Source: Steinernema hermaphroditum
Taxonomy: Eukaryota; Nematoda; Chromadorea; Rhabditida; Steinernematidae
Direction of reading: 5' to 3'
Length of the DNA: 64,000 nucleotides
Assembly (NCBI GenBank): GCA_030435675.1
Contig: CM059623.1
Location: 9,884,012-9,948,011 of the forward strand
Shown: in pieces, positions 21,244 to 31,701 of the stretch
How positions within the stretch are numbered: position 1 is the first letter of the stretch
Layout of the letters: each line of letters opens with the position of its first letter
The notes under the pieces: generated by a model
What the model saw: only the letters and a program-made list of their open reading frames with translations
Database searches by the model: none
What the model was told of the DNA's origin: nothing
Position numbers and translations under genes: made by a program

Positions 21244-21452
21244 TGTCGAGGATTTCGACTAGACTAGACAGTGTCTCGTATACTCTGTAATAATTATGTT
21301 GGTTGATTGTCAGTGCTTAACGGGTTGAGCATATAAATCGGTTGCTTCACCCACTCTCGCTTTTCTGTCGGAACATGTTACATAATTTCAGATCTCCCGT
21401 CAAATCCCGCGTGGCCCTCGAAGGAGGAAAGGCGAGCCGGAGAGATACAACA
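21244..21452 (+). repeat. 3' LTR (209 bp)
   Basis: Identical to the 5' LTR apart from lacking the 12-bp GGTTCGTGAACC. It is preceded by GCGCCGGCGGGAG, a poor polypurine tract. Confidence 0.92.
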
Positions 21453-21809
21453 GGATCGATCACCGTGTTGTGCCGAACTGCGAGCAATTATATCCATGTT
21501 GCTATTTATCTTATATGGTGGACGTCTTAGAGGCTATCGTAATCAATCAGAGCCTTCTTGAACAGCCGGATGAGACGACATGAGGCGTTGTCTAACTGAA
21601 CAAAAGATATAAGAAGTGTAATGTGCCATGCAACGAATGAAATCTCAACGGGACATAGACATAGCTTTGCGCTACTATTCAAAAGCAGTTATCTTTTGTT
21701 AAAAGTCGGCGCCACGAACGGCGGCGCCCCGTCAGCTTTCGCCTAAATCCATTTGATAATCAGGCGCCGGAACCCTTATCAAAACAGTCGTTTGCTCTAA
21801 GCAAATAAG

Positions 21810-23285
21810 GGGACTCTAAACAATGAATGCGTCTATCTCGTACCGATTGGTTTGGAGAACGCGTATCAAACGACTCTGAGCGCACAACTCTTCGTGATCC
21901 TATGTCTTTTGAAACGCGTTTTTGGAAGACCCTTATGTCCCACGTACTGCACATCTCGGAATCACGGTGATGAAAACATGAAAGCTGGCTCCGTTCTTTG
22001 AGGTCTACCCACGATATACGGAACAATACTTTCATCAAGAGCAAAAAGTCATTTCGACGCATTGTTTGCGCAGACGTCTCTCGCGTTTTGAGGGAATCGG
22101 TTAATGACGAGATTGGCCGAGACGTCACCAAAATGAGTGAATCCAATAATGTCCTGTTTTGGTTCTGAATCCTGAATTTGGTCAAAACGTGGGTGAACAA
22201 AAGCTGAATGATGTCACATTTGTTTTAGCTGGAACGTGTCTCATAGGCCGGATACAGCTTATGATAAATGCTGCAAACGATGTAGTGCAGTGTAATGGTT
22301 GGGAAGATACTCTAGTGAAAATTAGTAAAGAGGAGGCTGTAGTGAAAGTTAAGCGACTCTTGAAGTAACTGTTTTTGACTTGACTAGTTTTGGTTACTTG
22401 TTGATATAAAAAAGGGGGCTGAGTGTTAGTCAACTGGAAGTGAAGCGACTCTTTCTTTCTTCTGCTTATGTCAAGTCATTGAAATTTCTACAGTAATGCT
22501 ACGCTGCCAGTAGGTTAACAATGTTGACAACGTTGTCCTTGTGTTTTGAGTTAATTCGGCGAATATTTAATATACCGCGGTGTGTCATTTTCTCAGCATC
22601 GAAAACATCAGAACATCCACTGTTCTAGCGAATCTTAATCTTGTTTCAAAGGTTTTCTCGGCATCTAAACTTTCTGATAAATGTGGCCCTTTCTATAAAT
22701 ACGCATTGCCTCAATAGACAAACAGAGATCACCTTGCAGCCGGCTTTATGCCTGGCGTGCCGTTGATGTCGAACCGTTCGGTGGAACCGTTTCCATATGC
22801 AAAAGTATATAGAGTCTTCGGACAGTCAGCAACTATCAGAATGACTTCTTGCGCAGTCGGATTCCTTGTGTCCGACATCTTGTTGTCAACGGTGGTGAGA
22901 CTACCGCTTCCGGGTGTCCCAATTCCCTCTGGAAGGTGAAACACTGACATGTGCCACAGGGTTTGCTGTCTCACCAAATAGACGCTCAGAGAGCGAATGA
23001 GGGACCTATCTCTCGCCACCGTGACATGAGTTACCTGCACTGCAGATCTGCAAACCCTTCCTCCTTTCTTCTTCCTGTTTTGCCTACTTTCTCACGGAAA
23101 ACACGACGTGACTCGCCAAATAGGAACGCTCCAAATAAGTGCTGACATTGTTTTCTTGCATAGCAGTATTTCACCAATAACATCATAACATAACACGAGC
23201 ACTCTTTGCGTCATCGAATGTTCCAAATAGTATTGTTTGTTCATTTTTTGTTCCGTGTTCTCGGCAGTGTCAAAGTGTCAAGGGT
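21810..23285. other. No supported gene
   Basis: Open frames exist on minus (21760-22200, 22729-23040) and plus (to 22368, ending ISKEEAVVKVKRLLK), but none has a recognisable domain or clean splice structure. The last might be a terminal exon. Confidence 0.35.
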
Positions 23286-23324
23286 GTTCAAGGATTATAA
23301 TTGTGATAAACCCGGCTGCGCTGC

Positions 23325-23505
23325 GGTACTAAAAGCCAATTAGCCTGTAGCCCTGCGGGTGGCAAGACACCATAGCCCTGCGGGCGGCAAGATTGGCGCT
23401 CATGGATAGGGCTGAAGTTGGGGCCAAAAAACTGTAGCCCTGCGGGCGGCAAGACACCATAGCCTTGCGGGCGGCCAGACACCATAGCCCTGCGGGCGTA
23501 GCATC
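23325..23505. repeat. Short GC-rich interspersed repeat cluster
   Basis: Five copies of TAGCCCTGCGGGCGGC (variants TTGCGGG, GGGTGGC), three of them followed by AAGACACCA or similar. GCCCTGCGGGC is itself an interrupted palindrome. A lone related unit occurs at about 47741. On minus the array happens to read as repeated RPQGYGVLPPAGL. Confidence 0.75.
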
Positions 23506-24143
23506 GCCAGAGACATAGTAGAAGTGGAGCGCTACCATCTCAACTGTCTGTGTGGCTCATTGCGAACGTTCTCCGTTTGTAAGCGGGCGGTGTCAGGTTC
23601 GGTTCCCCTCGGGGTCCTTATTTTGTGTGGGTGTTTCCACCGTGCGCACGGAAAAACACACACACAGACCAACGGACCCGTCGGTTCTCCGTTTATATAT
23701 AGGGGATTATAATAAATCATTTCTCCCCGATCGTTCTTTCCTAAAGAACCATCACTGCGATTTGGACCCTTCCAGGAACATATTTATCTCCGAGGGAAGA
23801 TGTTTAGTCCACGAGCATCTCCACATCTTTGCACGTCACTACATCCATTAGGCCGTGCATAAATAGCCCCATTCCCAGGAGGCAAAAGACTCAAGCGCCC
23901 AGTTCTGTTAGTGGCCAATTGAGAGTTTCTTTTTTTTTTGCGCGGGCGGCGTCTCCTTCACGCCTCCTTTACACCGTCTTTTTGTTTCTCAAACTGCTGT
24001 TCTAGAATAAACGTGCGAGAAGCGGGACGACTTCAATTTCCGGTTGCTAGGTTTTCTTCCGGAAATGTTGGGCGCCCGTTGCGTCCAGATTAGTAATGTT
24101 TTCGATTCCACATTGCATGGTTTGACGAGGCTGTCTCCGTCAG

Positions 24144-24177
24144 AGGAACCGACGTCGTCTGGCTAGCGTCGGTTCCT
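24144..24177. other. Perfect 11-bp stem, 12-nt loop hairpin
   Basis: AGGAACCGACG, a 12-nt loop, then CGTCGGTTCCT. It is not a histone 3' stem-loop by sequence, and no gene ends directly at it. Confidence 0.5.
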
Positions 24178-24896
24178 ATAAAAATGAGTCATTTCTTAAT
24201 TGTAGGTATGACGCTTTTTTGTCGATAGAGAAATTGATCCTATAGGCGAACTCTTTCGAAAACATTAGCGCAAAAGCAGTGATTAACAAGGACAACGCAA
24301 GGATCTCTCGTGTTCGCACTTCGAAATTGTAGCTATCGACATGAAAGTAGATAAGCTTACGTTGTTGTCCTTTCAATTTTCGACTTTTTCAATTCCGAGC
24401 TTAAACCACAAAGTAGAAAAGTTTCTACATCTAAGGGTCGAAAGTTTTTGAGAGTTTAATTTGGAGTTCGAGACCGGAATCATGCGTGCAAATCACTTTT
24501 ATCCATATAAAATATGTTCACAAAAATGTGATCCTTGAATGAGCTTAGTTGTAAGAATTGGAAGCTTTTATGAAAGCTTTAGGCCCATTAAAGGCCATCT
24601 CCCTAATCTCTTTAAAGGCAATTTAATCTCAAGCTTCCTACCGCGGCATATAAAATCAGCTTTTTCATTTTTGTGCCTGTTGAATTTTAGTGCTACTATG
24701 TGGACATCTGGATACCTCTGAAGGATACGAAACCTGCACATTTTTTTAGTTTTTATGCTATTTTTATCCAACACCTAACACACGGCCTATACTCCCCTTA
24801 GCCACACATCGTGGATACAATCCCACCCACTTCTGCTCAATTCTGCGCGTAGGGACCCGACTCCACCCACCGACGCCTCTTCGTCCTTCAATTAAT

Positions 24897-24904
24897 GCTA
24901 TTTA
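24897..24904 (+). promoter_or_regulatory. TATA-like box of the CxxC/CC peptide gene
   Basis: TATTTAAG lies about 45 bp before the ATG at 24948, leaving room for only a very short 5' UTR. Confidence 0.4.
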
Positions 24905-24947
24905 AGACACCGGAATAAGGCATTCATTCAAAGTAGGTTCCACCGTG

Positions 24948-25256
24948 ATGAAAGCGTTTCTCTTCTCCGCCACATTCGTCTTCTTATGTATTGTTTACTC
25001 AACCGCCAGCCCTCCTCTCGCGCTCCCCTACGAGGACCAATGGGTGTGGGTGCGCACTGAGAGGAAAGCCCCAGAAGGTAGTCTCATTAATCAGTAGAGG
25101 TTCTAAAAGACGATTTCAGAGAAACAGTACGATGTGGTCGACTACGAGGACATGTTCTTCAGAGGCGCTCCCGCGGTGATGCAACCGAAGATGTTTGTGC
25201 GGCCTTGCACGAAGTGTCCCTTCTGTTGTCGAAACTATCAACTGAACAACAAATAG
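24948..25256 (+). CDS. Secreted Cys-motif peptide
   Basis: Two exons (24948-25077 and 25120-25256) with a 42-nt intron give an 88-aa protein. It opens with signal peptide MKAFLFSATFVFLCIVYSTA, followed by an acidic/aromatic middle (QWVWVRTERK, YDVVDYEDMFF) and a compact Cys motif near the end (CTKCPFCCRNY). Exon joining is exact in frame (phase 1). The motif suggests either a metal site or two disulphides. No family is recognised. It has the same size class and signal style as peptide B but no sequence similarity beyond that. Confidence 0.7.
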
Positions 25257-25259
25257 AAA

Positions 25260-25920
25260 ACTGTGTTAACTGCACTTAAACCAGTTGTTAGTAAACGTTT
25301 CATACAGATTTCGTCGGTTCATTGCCGTCGAATGCATTCATCACACCACTCACAAGAACCCAAAATGAAGCTCACATGTGAGGGAAAACTCTATAGTCTG
25401 CCGTTTCTTCAGGTGGAGACGCAAAGTTTCTGCAAAGAAATTATTTGCGCCTTATATCGCTCTCAACGGATAAGTGTGAGTAAATTGGATTTTCGCAGGA
25501 GTCCGTGGAGAATGCACCCACAACATCACAAAACGCTGTATTTCCGATAAAATGACGATTGTGAGTCACGGTGTATTCTGATGGTGCAATCCTTGAATGA
25601 AAAAAGAAACTGGCGTAAAGTACGTGGCTGTCGTAAAGTAAAAAAAATGGTGTAGGCGATAGTTTATTACAAGACATTATCGCTCGAATAAAAGATTTTG
25701 CTACGGAACAACATCCTCATCTCAGCAGGTTCGGAAGATTTTTAGAATTCCACGCAATGCTGACGGTTTTGACCACGCAAAGGTGAGTCACGAGCTAATG
25801 CGTGAGAGATTCCTTGTATTGCATTGCTTCTCGGTAGTCAATCTTCGACGAAGATGTTCAACAAGAAGTCTTATCAAGAAGTGCACTCAAATTCACTCAA
25901 AAAACGTCTTTAATTTGTGT
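25260..25920. other. No gene recognised
   Basis: No supported exon or repeat in this interval. Confidence 0.4.
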
Positions 25921-25924
25921 CGGT

Positions 25925-26185
25925 GACGACCGGTCGGGTCGTCCATTCGCTCCCTTGGAAGTGAGTTGAGTCAGCGGTCATTCACGGCCATCAATGATCA
26001 CTCTGGTTCCCAGAACAACACCAGAGAGTCGTAGTTCTGCGGTCCTGCCACGAATACTATCACAGTCGCCCGACTCCAGTTGCACAGACGGAGAGCCACC
26101 GCTCAAATTCAGAAGTGTGCGCTTCGATTCGAATTCGTTTGTCGTGCTCAACTGGCGCGCCGTGCAGGGTTCAACCGTCTAGCCG
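25925..26185 (+). repeat. Dispersed repeat family R, copy 2 (diverged)
   Basis: Shares GACCGGTCGGGTCGTCCATTCGCTC, the TGAGTTGAGTCAG block and GTAGTTCTGCGGTCCTGCCA with the other copies, but is strongly diverged toward its 3' end. Confidence 0.55.
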
Positions 26186-26189
26186 CTTC

Positions 26190-26900
26190 GATAACACACT
26201 GATGGGATCACTTTTTTCGATTCTGGTGGCACTTCCACTGCCGAAGCCTGATATGAAGGAGCGGTGTGATATGTGTCCTTCTTAAAAACTAAAAGTGTAC
26301 TGCAATTATTGAACTTCCCATTTTCTATCTTCCAACCCAACCCGGACTACCAATAAGAAATATTAAAATATAAAATCAAACACCACAGGACGATTCGATC
26401 TGCTTTGAAGGTGGCTAGAGACCAAATAACAAACCGTCATCAAATGCCATAAAGCCTGAAAACGTGTACATGCATGTAATGAATCCGGTCACGAGACAGA
26501 TAGTGTCAGGTACAGATCGGAAGCCGATTAACTCAGCGACACATTGGCGTTAATACTGGTTTGGCGGAACTCATTATTAGAGGATTACAGCTTTTGAGTT
26601 TTGCTTTATGCCCAGTTATTACAACATCACTGTTTTTTTCTAATTTGTATCGTCTTCGCTGAGATAAACAAATGGTAACGCAACGTATAAGCACCATGAA
26701 TTCAGGAAGAAGTCCTAAATACATGTCATGTTTCAAACCTACGTAACCGAAATCCAAATGCAAAATTGCCCTCTAATTACGCCACCGAAACCGGTAATCC
26801 CGTGTGGATTAACGACGCAATTCAGTCGGCGATATTCATATTTAAACCCGGCACATCACCGTATGATCCAGACGTCGTGAGCTCGTCGGTTCCAACTCCG
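26190..26900. other. Upstream region of the first FAR gene
   Basis: No exon was supported. TATTTAAACC near 26837 could be the TATA element of the FAR gene starting at 26903. Confidence 0.4.
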
Positions 26901-26902
26901 AA

Positions 26903-27597
26903 ATGCGCTTCCAAACCACTGCTGTTGTCCTTGTTGTCGGCCTGGCCTCGGTCTTTTCTCTTCCAATCCCCAACGCCGGCGAAGCCAAGGAGATTTTCGG
27001 TTAGGCCTATTCCCTCAATATGTGCTACTTTGTGTTTAGACTTTCTCCCTGAGGAGGCGAAGACGTTCTACACTTCGTTGACCGAACAAGACCTCCAGAT
27101 CCTAAAGGAACTCCACTCACAAATCGTCGGAAAAGACTGCGCCGTCGCTTGCGAGATCATCAAGACGAGAAGCGAGGACCTGGCCAATCGCCTCAAGACC
27201 CTTCACGACACCATCATGGGAAAGATCAACGGAATGTCCGACATACCGAAGAATTTCCTCAGCAACGTACCCAATAGCACACTCTTCACTGCAAGATATT
27301 GACTATTTGCAGGCCATTAACAAGCTCCAAGCTGATATGGACATGGTCGCTCAAATCAAGAACCTCGTGGAAATCCTCAGGGCCGCAAAGGAACTTCCAA
27401 AGGAGTCCAAGGAGGAGATCTACCGTAGCTTCCCCTCTCTCAAGAACTTCTTCGAAAGTAGGAATTCTTCAAAGACATTCCTATAAATTCGAGTTCAATA
27501 TTTAGACGACAAGGTTGAGCAGTTTCTCAACGAGAACAAGAACAAGTCTCCCGAAGAGATCGTCACTATTCTGAAGAGCAAGCTCCACCATAACTGA
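26903..27597 (+). CDS. FAR protein 1 (186 aa)
   Basis: Four exons (26903-26999, 27040-27266, 27313-27457, 27506-27597) join in frame. The signal peptide is MRFQTTAVVLVVGLASVFS, then LPIPNAGEAKEIFG. Exon 2 holds the FAR signature FLPEEAKTFYTSLTEQDLQI, the helix ending NRLKTLHDTIMGKING, and two cysteines absent from most neighbours. The extra fourth exon adds a charged tail (NDKVEQFLNENKNK). The product should be a secreted helical carrier of fatty acids and retinol. It is the most N-terminal member of the array and the one with the longest C-terminal extension apart from FAR 6. Confidence 0.9.
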
Positions 27598-28098
27598 TCA
27601 CTTATGACGTTTCTTAATGTCTCCGTTATTCAGCGCCAGCCTTGCACGTATATGTTGTCATTCGAATAAAGAGCATTTTAAAGTTGTTCAACAAGCCACT
27701 AGATCTAGAGTTAGGTCACCTATAAAAAGGCATCTTTCTTTTTGTGTAAGGTGGTTGAATTTTAAGAACGATCTCTCTCACAGACATCCTATGAGAACGT
27801 TCGAAAAGCATCTTTTCCATAACGATCAATGTCGTGTACCCCCATGCAGCCTCCTTCTATCTTCTATCCAACTTAATCATAGAACGGTTTGGAAACGAGC
27901 GACTCCCTCAAGAAGATCAACCCTTGTTGAATGTGCTTGTGAACGATACTTCGGGATAATTATTGATGCAGTCCCAAACATGGAATCCATTCAACTGAGA
28001 TTTTAATAAAAACAATTTTGGATAAGCACATCAGATTGATTTCGTGAAAGAGCACGCATATATACAATCAACATCACAAAGTTTATCGATCAACTGTT
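27598..28098. other. Convergent intergenic gap
   Basis: A 500-bp gap between tail-to-tail FAR genes 1 and 2. The open frame on plus here has no FAR motif and I see nothing else. Confidence 0.4.
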
Positions 28099-28669
28099 CT
28101 ACTCAAACAAATGTTTGAAACTCGGGAACGCCTGGACGATTTCCCGTTTGGCACTTTCGGGAAGGTTTTCGGCCTTCCTGAACTCCTGCATCATGTCAGG
28201 AACTACCTTGTTGGGATCCGTTTCCGTTTCAGCCACTGTTTCGAATGTATCGGCTATCTTAAAGGAACTTTTCCGCTAAACCGACTAACAAACTGGACTT
28301 ACTTCACTCATGAACCTCTTGGAGATGTCTGACATCTTCTCGACCTTCGCCTCTATGGCTTCGTACATCGTCTTCAGCTTGTTCGCCAGCTTCGCGTCCT
28401 GGGACTTGACCAAATTGTAGAGTCCCTCCTCTGTGTGAACGGTGACATTGTCTTCGATTTCCTCGAGCGTTTCGAGATCGGCCTCAGTCAGGCTTCTGTA
28501 GAACTTCTTGATCTCATCGGGCAGTACTTCTAGAGATAAATGCGAAATGAGAATATTCGGATCGAGAAATACCATAAAACTCTTTCTCCTCGCCCGTCTG
28601 CGGGACGGGCAATCCACAAACAGCAGAGAGAAGAGTGAAAACAAGGACGGCGGGTGTGAGAGAAGCCAT
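28099..28669 (-). CDS. FAR protein 2 (160 aa)
   Basis: Exons 28669-28573, 28529-28303 and 28257-28099. Signal peptide MASLTPAVLVFTLLSAVCG is followed by LPVPQTGEEKEFYG. Exon 2 carries VLPDEIKKFYRSLTEADLET and the conserved KMSDISKRFMSE before the second junction. The third exon has the C-terminal FAR helix pair (AENLPESAKREIVQAFPSFK). The gene ends shortly after FKHLFE, as in several relatives. Secreted lipid carrier by family. Confidence 0.9.
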
Positions 28670-29385
28670 GGCGAGTGAGTGTCGGAGTCAACACGGATGA
28701 GGAGTTTTATCGAAGTCACTCTATGGATCCGGTTCCCTCGTCTGGAACGCCCTCGGGTTAAGCCCTGTGGACTCGGCGCTTTTTGCGTGTGATTTTCGGC
28801 TTTTGTAACTTTAGTCAAGTGACGAGAGGGCTAAGTGGGTTATTCTGGGGAGGCTTAGTGATAGTAGATGGCGGGGGTCAAATACAGAGTTCGTTGATCC
28901 GCTTATTGAAATGACCTTTAGGTGAGGACTACACAGCGACAGGCGATATCTCGGGAGATAACAAGGACTGACCTTCAATCAATCAAGTAATCGCATAAAC
29001 TGTGTTAATACCTCATATTGAATTCAACAGCTCACATTGAACATTGCCCTTCTTCATGCGTTCTTGTATTCATTTCTTCAGACAAGTAAATTGCAGAACC
29101 AGAATAGAGATATGCACCTGTTGCAAACAGCCGAACTGATCGAAATTAAGTGAAGTAGCTACGGCGATCATAGAACAGAGTCGGATCGTTGATCACGTTC
29201 CTAAAACACTAACAACTATAGGATGGGCCAAATAAATTGGAACATTTTTGATTCGTCGATTTAAGTGGATTTGCGTTTGAGTTCTAGTAAGTTTGATTCA
29301 ATATTCGTGTTCCCTCACTGTCATTCCCAGGTATCGCTTAAAGACCAATTTTCCTTTTCGGCTGCTGGTATCGTGCAAAACCTCG
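28670..29385. other. No gene recognised
   Basis: Only the 5' flank of FAR 2 and unassigned sequence. Confidence 0.4.
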
Positions 29386-29389
29386 GTTT

Positions 29390-29845
29390 TTTACACGATT
29401 TATCTTCCCGATTCAACGGCTTACGCCGTGCAGGGCGTCTCATATATGCACAAAGAAGATCAGAGTCACACCGTGGTCGCTGATTTTCTTCTGATTTCGG
29501 TGGAGCAGACGAATCCGAATAGAATGCAGCGTTCCCATTAGTTTGCGCGGGCATCGAAGTCGTGAAGAGCGGATTCCGGAAGTGGCGCTGCGGTGGAGCA
29601 CAGCCAACGGAGCGGAGAGTCATCTTCGGCTTCTCTGGCGGCGCGGGTAGTCGGGCGGCAGTGACGGGTTTCTTGGCAAGACGGTGGAACTACGGCTCCC
29701 TGGTGTTCTAGGCCTTCGGGGAACCATTGCGCCAACAACGGCGTGCGAGAACGACTGCTCACTCAACTCACTCGGCTCAGACAGCCTCAGAGAGAGCGAG
29801 TGGACGACCCGACCGATCGCTGGGGGCACAAAATGACCAATGGCA
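29390..29845 (-). repeat. Dispersed repeat family R, copy 3
   Basis: This is reverse-oriented and the most complete match to the copy at 32395-32880. It has the same left end (GTGCCCCAGCGATCGGTCGGG), the coding-like stretch PGSRSSTVLPRNPSLPPD, the conserved ending ...DFDARAN-stop, and the outer block with AGTCACACCGTGG and CATATATG. A 2-nt deletion at CCCGACTACCC breaks the coding-like frame relative to copy 4. Confidence 0.7.
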
Positions 29846-29869
29846 AAACCTCGGATTCGAGCAATACAA

Positions 29870-30205
29870 CAAGCAAGTCGTTGATCGCTACAATGTATGC
29901 CCCAGCTTGTCATTTTTATGTATTTGCAACAACTCCGAAGACTCCTGATATTTTCTTGTGATCATTTCAGTTTTGATTCTAGATTTATTACGGTGAATTT
30001 GCAGCTTACTGGTGTTCCAGACCTGAGTAATCACAACGCCAAGAACGACCTCACTGAACTCATTTCTTCGAAAAACAGCAATGCTTCCATGCATGTACAC
30101 GCTCGGGGAAACATAATCACTTCGAATACAGGCCGTACGGCTGTAGCAGTAGTCATCGAGCTGTTCGAAATTTCATTATGTCTTTGTTACGGTAGTATTC
30201 TCCAG
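29870..30205. other. No gene recognised
   Basis: Nothing supported on either strand. Confidence 0.35.
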
Positions 30206-30207
30206 TG

Positions 30208-30255
30208 TTATGGGAGATCGCAATGAAGGAAAGGAGAAAATGGCCAGACCTTCAT
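30208..30255 (-). pseudogene. Relic start of a Tyr-rich-type gene, left arm
   Basis: ATCAGGAGTTCCGCAATGAA matches the leader and start context of the tyrosine-rich genes (TCAAGAGCTCCACGATGAA). It codes only MKVWPFSPFLHC and a few more residues before a stop. It points away from the intact gene, and an equivalent relic sits at 35477-35503 in the other arm. Confidence 0.5.
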
Positions 30256-31205
30256 TGCGGAACTCCTGATAAAAAAAAGTGAAAATATCGCTCAACGATG
30301 AAATCATTATGCATAGGGTGTTCCCGAGAGTCACCTACGCGATAGCCTTCTTGCAGGGAAGAATGCATCAACGCGGAAGGAAAAGACGACGCAATTCAGC
30401 CAAATTTTATCAAATTTTAGAGGTACTTTCAGGACGATTGCTGAAATGTTCTTTTGAATGTTAAAACTTGGCAACCGTCTAAAAGCTCTATTTGTCACCT
30501 TCTTCGCACCGTTTATTTGTGTCTTTGCCGCAATTCTTCGCGAATCAACAACAGCTTCGCGTGGGCACCGTTCGCAAACGTTCGAAAAGCACCTTCTTCA
30601 TAGCGATTTCCTCTTATCACACTGCACAAAAAGGCGCCTCCGAGCCGAGATCTTCACTCTGTTGTCAAGAGCTCCACGATGAACGTCTGGATCTTTCTGC
30701 TCTGCTGCCTTCCCCTCGCCGTCTTCGCCGATGTTAAGCCATACAAAGGCTACGAAGCTGAAAGCTACTACGGTACAGACGCGAAGAACTCCTACGAAGG
30801 TTACGATGCCGAACAGAACTACGAGGGCTATGAGGGCTACAACGACGAGGTGAAGAAGGCCTACGAATCCGACAAGTACTACAACAAGGAGAAGAAGGAA
30901 GCGTCTAAAGCCGAGGAGTACCCCGCCAAGAAGGATTCCTCTGAGACCGAGTCCCTTCCCGAGAAGATGTATTCCAAGGATGACGCAAAGAAGGACTACA
31001 AATACAAGCCGTACTATCCTGTCTACCATCCCGTCTACGCTCCCGTCTACGATCCTTACTACTGCTACTATCACTACTGCTACGGATATCCCTATGGACC
31101 CCGCTACTACTACGGTCCTCGCCCTGCCTACGGACCCCGCCACTACTACCGTCGTCCCTATATCTATTAAGAAATGACTTTTCTGTGCCCGCGAATTACC
31201 GTAAA
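30235..31205. repeat. Left arm of Tyr-rich gene inverted duplication
   Basis: Reverse complement of about 34500-35505. It includes the relic start, a shared upstream region (AAAATATCGCTCARCGATGAAA, AACGCGGAAGGAAAAGACGA) and the whole tyrosine-rich gene. Confidence 0.8.
30679..31170 (+). CDS. Secreted tyrosine-rich structural protein, copy 1
   Basis: Single-exon, 163 aa. Signal peptide MNVWIFLLCCLPLAVFA is followed by a Tyr/Lys/Glu repeat region (NYEGYEGYNDEVKKAYE) and a C-terminal Tyr/Pro/Gly region (YGYPYGPRYYYGPRPAYG). About a quarter of residues are Tyr. Such composition is typical of secreted matrix proteins that are cross-linked through tyrosine (cuticle, eggshell or sheath), but that use is inference. 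Copy 2 at 34536-35018 is nearly identical in the first 110 residues and differs mainly by a short indel in the PVYHPVYAPVYD stretch. The long valine/leucine-rich frame on the opposite strand is an artefact of the Tyr codons. Confidence 0.8.
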   Translation: MNVWIFLLCCLPLAVFADVKPYKGYEAESYYGTDAKNSYEGYDAEQNYEGYEGYNDEVKKAYESDKYYNKEKKEASKAEEYPAKKDSSETESLPEKMYSKDDAKKDYKYKPYYPVYHPVYAPVYDPYYCYYHYCYGYPYGPRYYYGPRPAYGPRHYYRRPYIY

Positions 31206-31700
31206 TGGCATAAAATAGCGTCATGAATATCCCCCACTTTCCACACTGTAAATTTGCTCTGCATCACTTTAATATGAGCTGACGGCTTTTTTCTCTCGAT
31301 GTGACTTCAGGGCGCATTGCGATAGCATATACAGTATAACACATTTGGGTTTGTCGATATCTTTAGTATCCACAAGGGTTTCAAAGGATCTCCACAGACA
31401 AGATTCAAGAATATATCCACGTCAAGTGTTTTAAAGTGTGTCTTCTCTTTTATGACAGTTATTTATATTTCTTGAGTCTGTCGCATACTAAAAAGAACCA
31501 GGAGTGAGATATAGTGGTGCTTGTACTTTATATGTGTTCTTTCAGCACTCAAAACGCCCTCTCATTCTAAACTCGACCATAGTGACCTTGGGTGGCACTT
31601 TACAATGGGTAATCTCCAATCATAACAACTCGAAAACAGGTAGCTTGTTATCTCCCATTACATATGACAACCAGGACCGATCCTTTCAGTCTCTCATCTC
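31206..31700. other. Upstream region of FAR 3
   Basis: No exon supported between the Tyr-rich gene and FAR 3. Confidence 0.4.
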
Positions 31701-31701
31701 A

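Larger units (their letters stand above)
19180..21452 (+). mobile_element. Gag-only BEL/Pao-type LTR retrotransposon
   Basis: A 2.27-kb element with two TG...CA LTRs and a perfect 5-bp target duplication, GGATC (19175-19179 and 21453-21457). Internally it has a tRNA-Gly-complementary primer site, a 565-codon gag frame, and then only about 27 bp before the 3' LTR. Protease, reverse transcriptase, RNase H and integrase are missing. The LTRs are identical except for one 12-bp indel, so insertion was recent and must have used enzymes supplied in trans. It lies inside the right inverted arm. Confidence 0.9.
17870..21805. repeat. Right arm of large inverted duplication
   Basis: Reverse-complement partner of 10985-13250, carrying gene B (18079-18360) and gene A (18908-18633). 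It is interrupted at 19179 by the LTR element that ends at 21452. Beyond the element the homology resumes and runs to about 21805. The arm lacks the solo LTR found in the left arm. Confidence 0.85.
23510..24940. other. Gene-poor region with hairpins
   Basis: No supported exon. Two inverted repeats stand out: TGTGTGGGTGTTTCC...AAAAACACACACA around the palindrome CCGTGCGCACGG (about 23627-23667), and the hairpin at 24144-24177 listed separately. Confidence 0.4.

Noticed and set aside
22729..23040. 103-codon minus and 63-codon plus overlapping frames
   Set aside because: Protein-like in patches, but no signal, splice pattern or known motif lets me choose a strand.
23580..23620. tRNA-like T-arm sequence (CAGGTTCGGTTCCCC)
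   Set aside because: No acceptor stem, D-arm or anticodon arm can be folded around it.
30598..31224. 208-codon Val/Leu/Gly-rich frame on minus
   Set aside because: Exact antisense of the Tyr-rich gene: TAC/TAT codons read backwards as GTA/ATA. The same shadow appears at the second copy.
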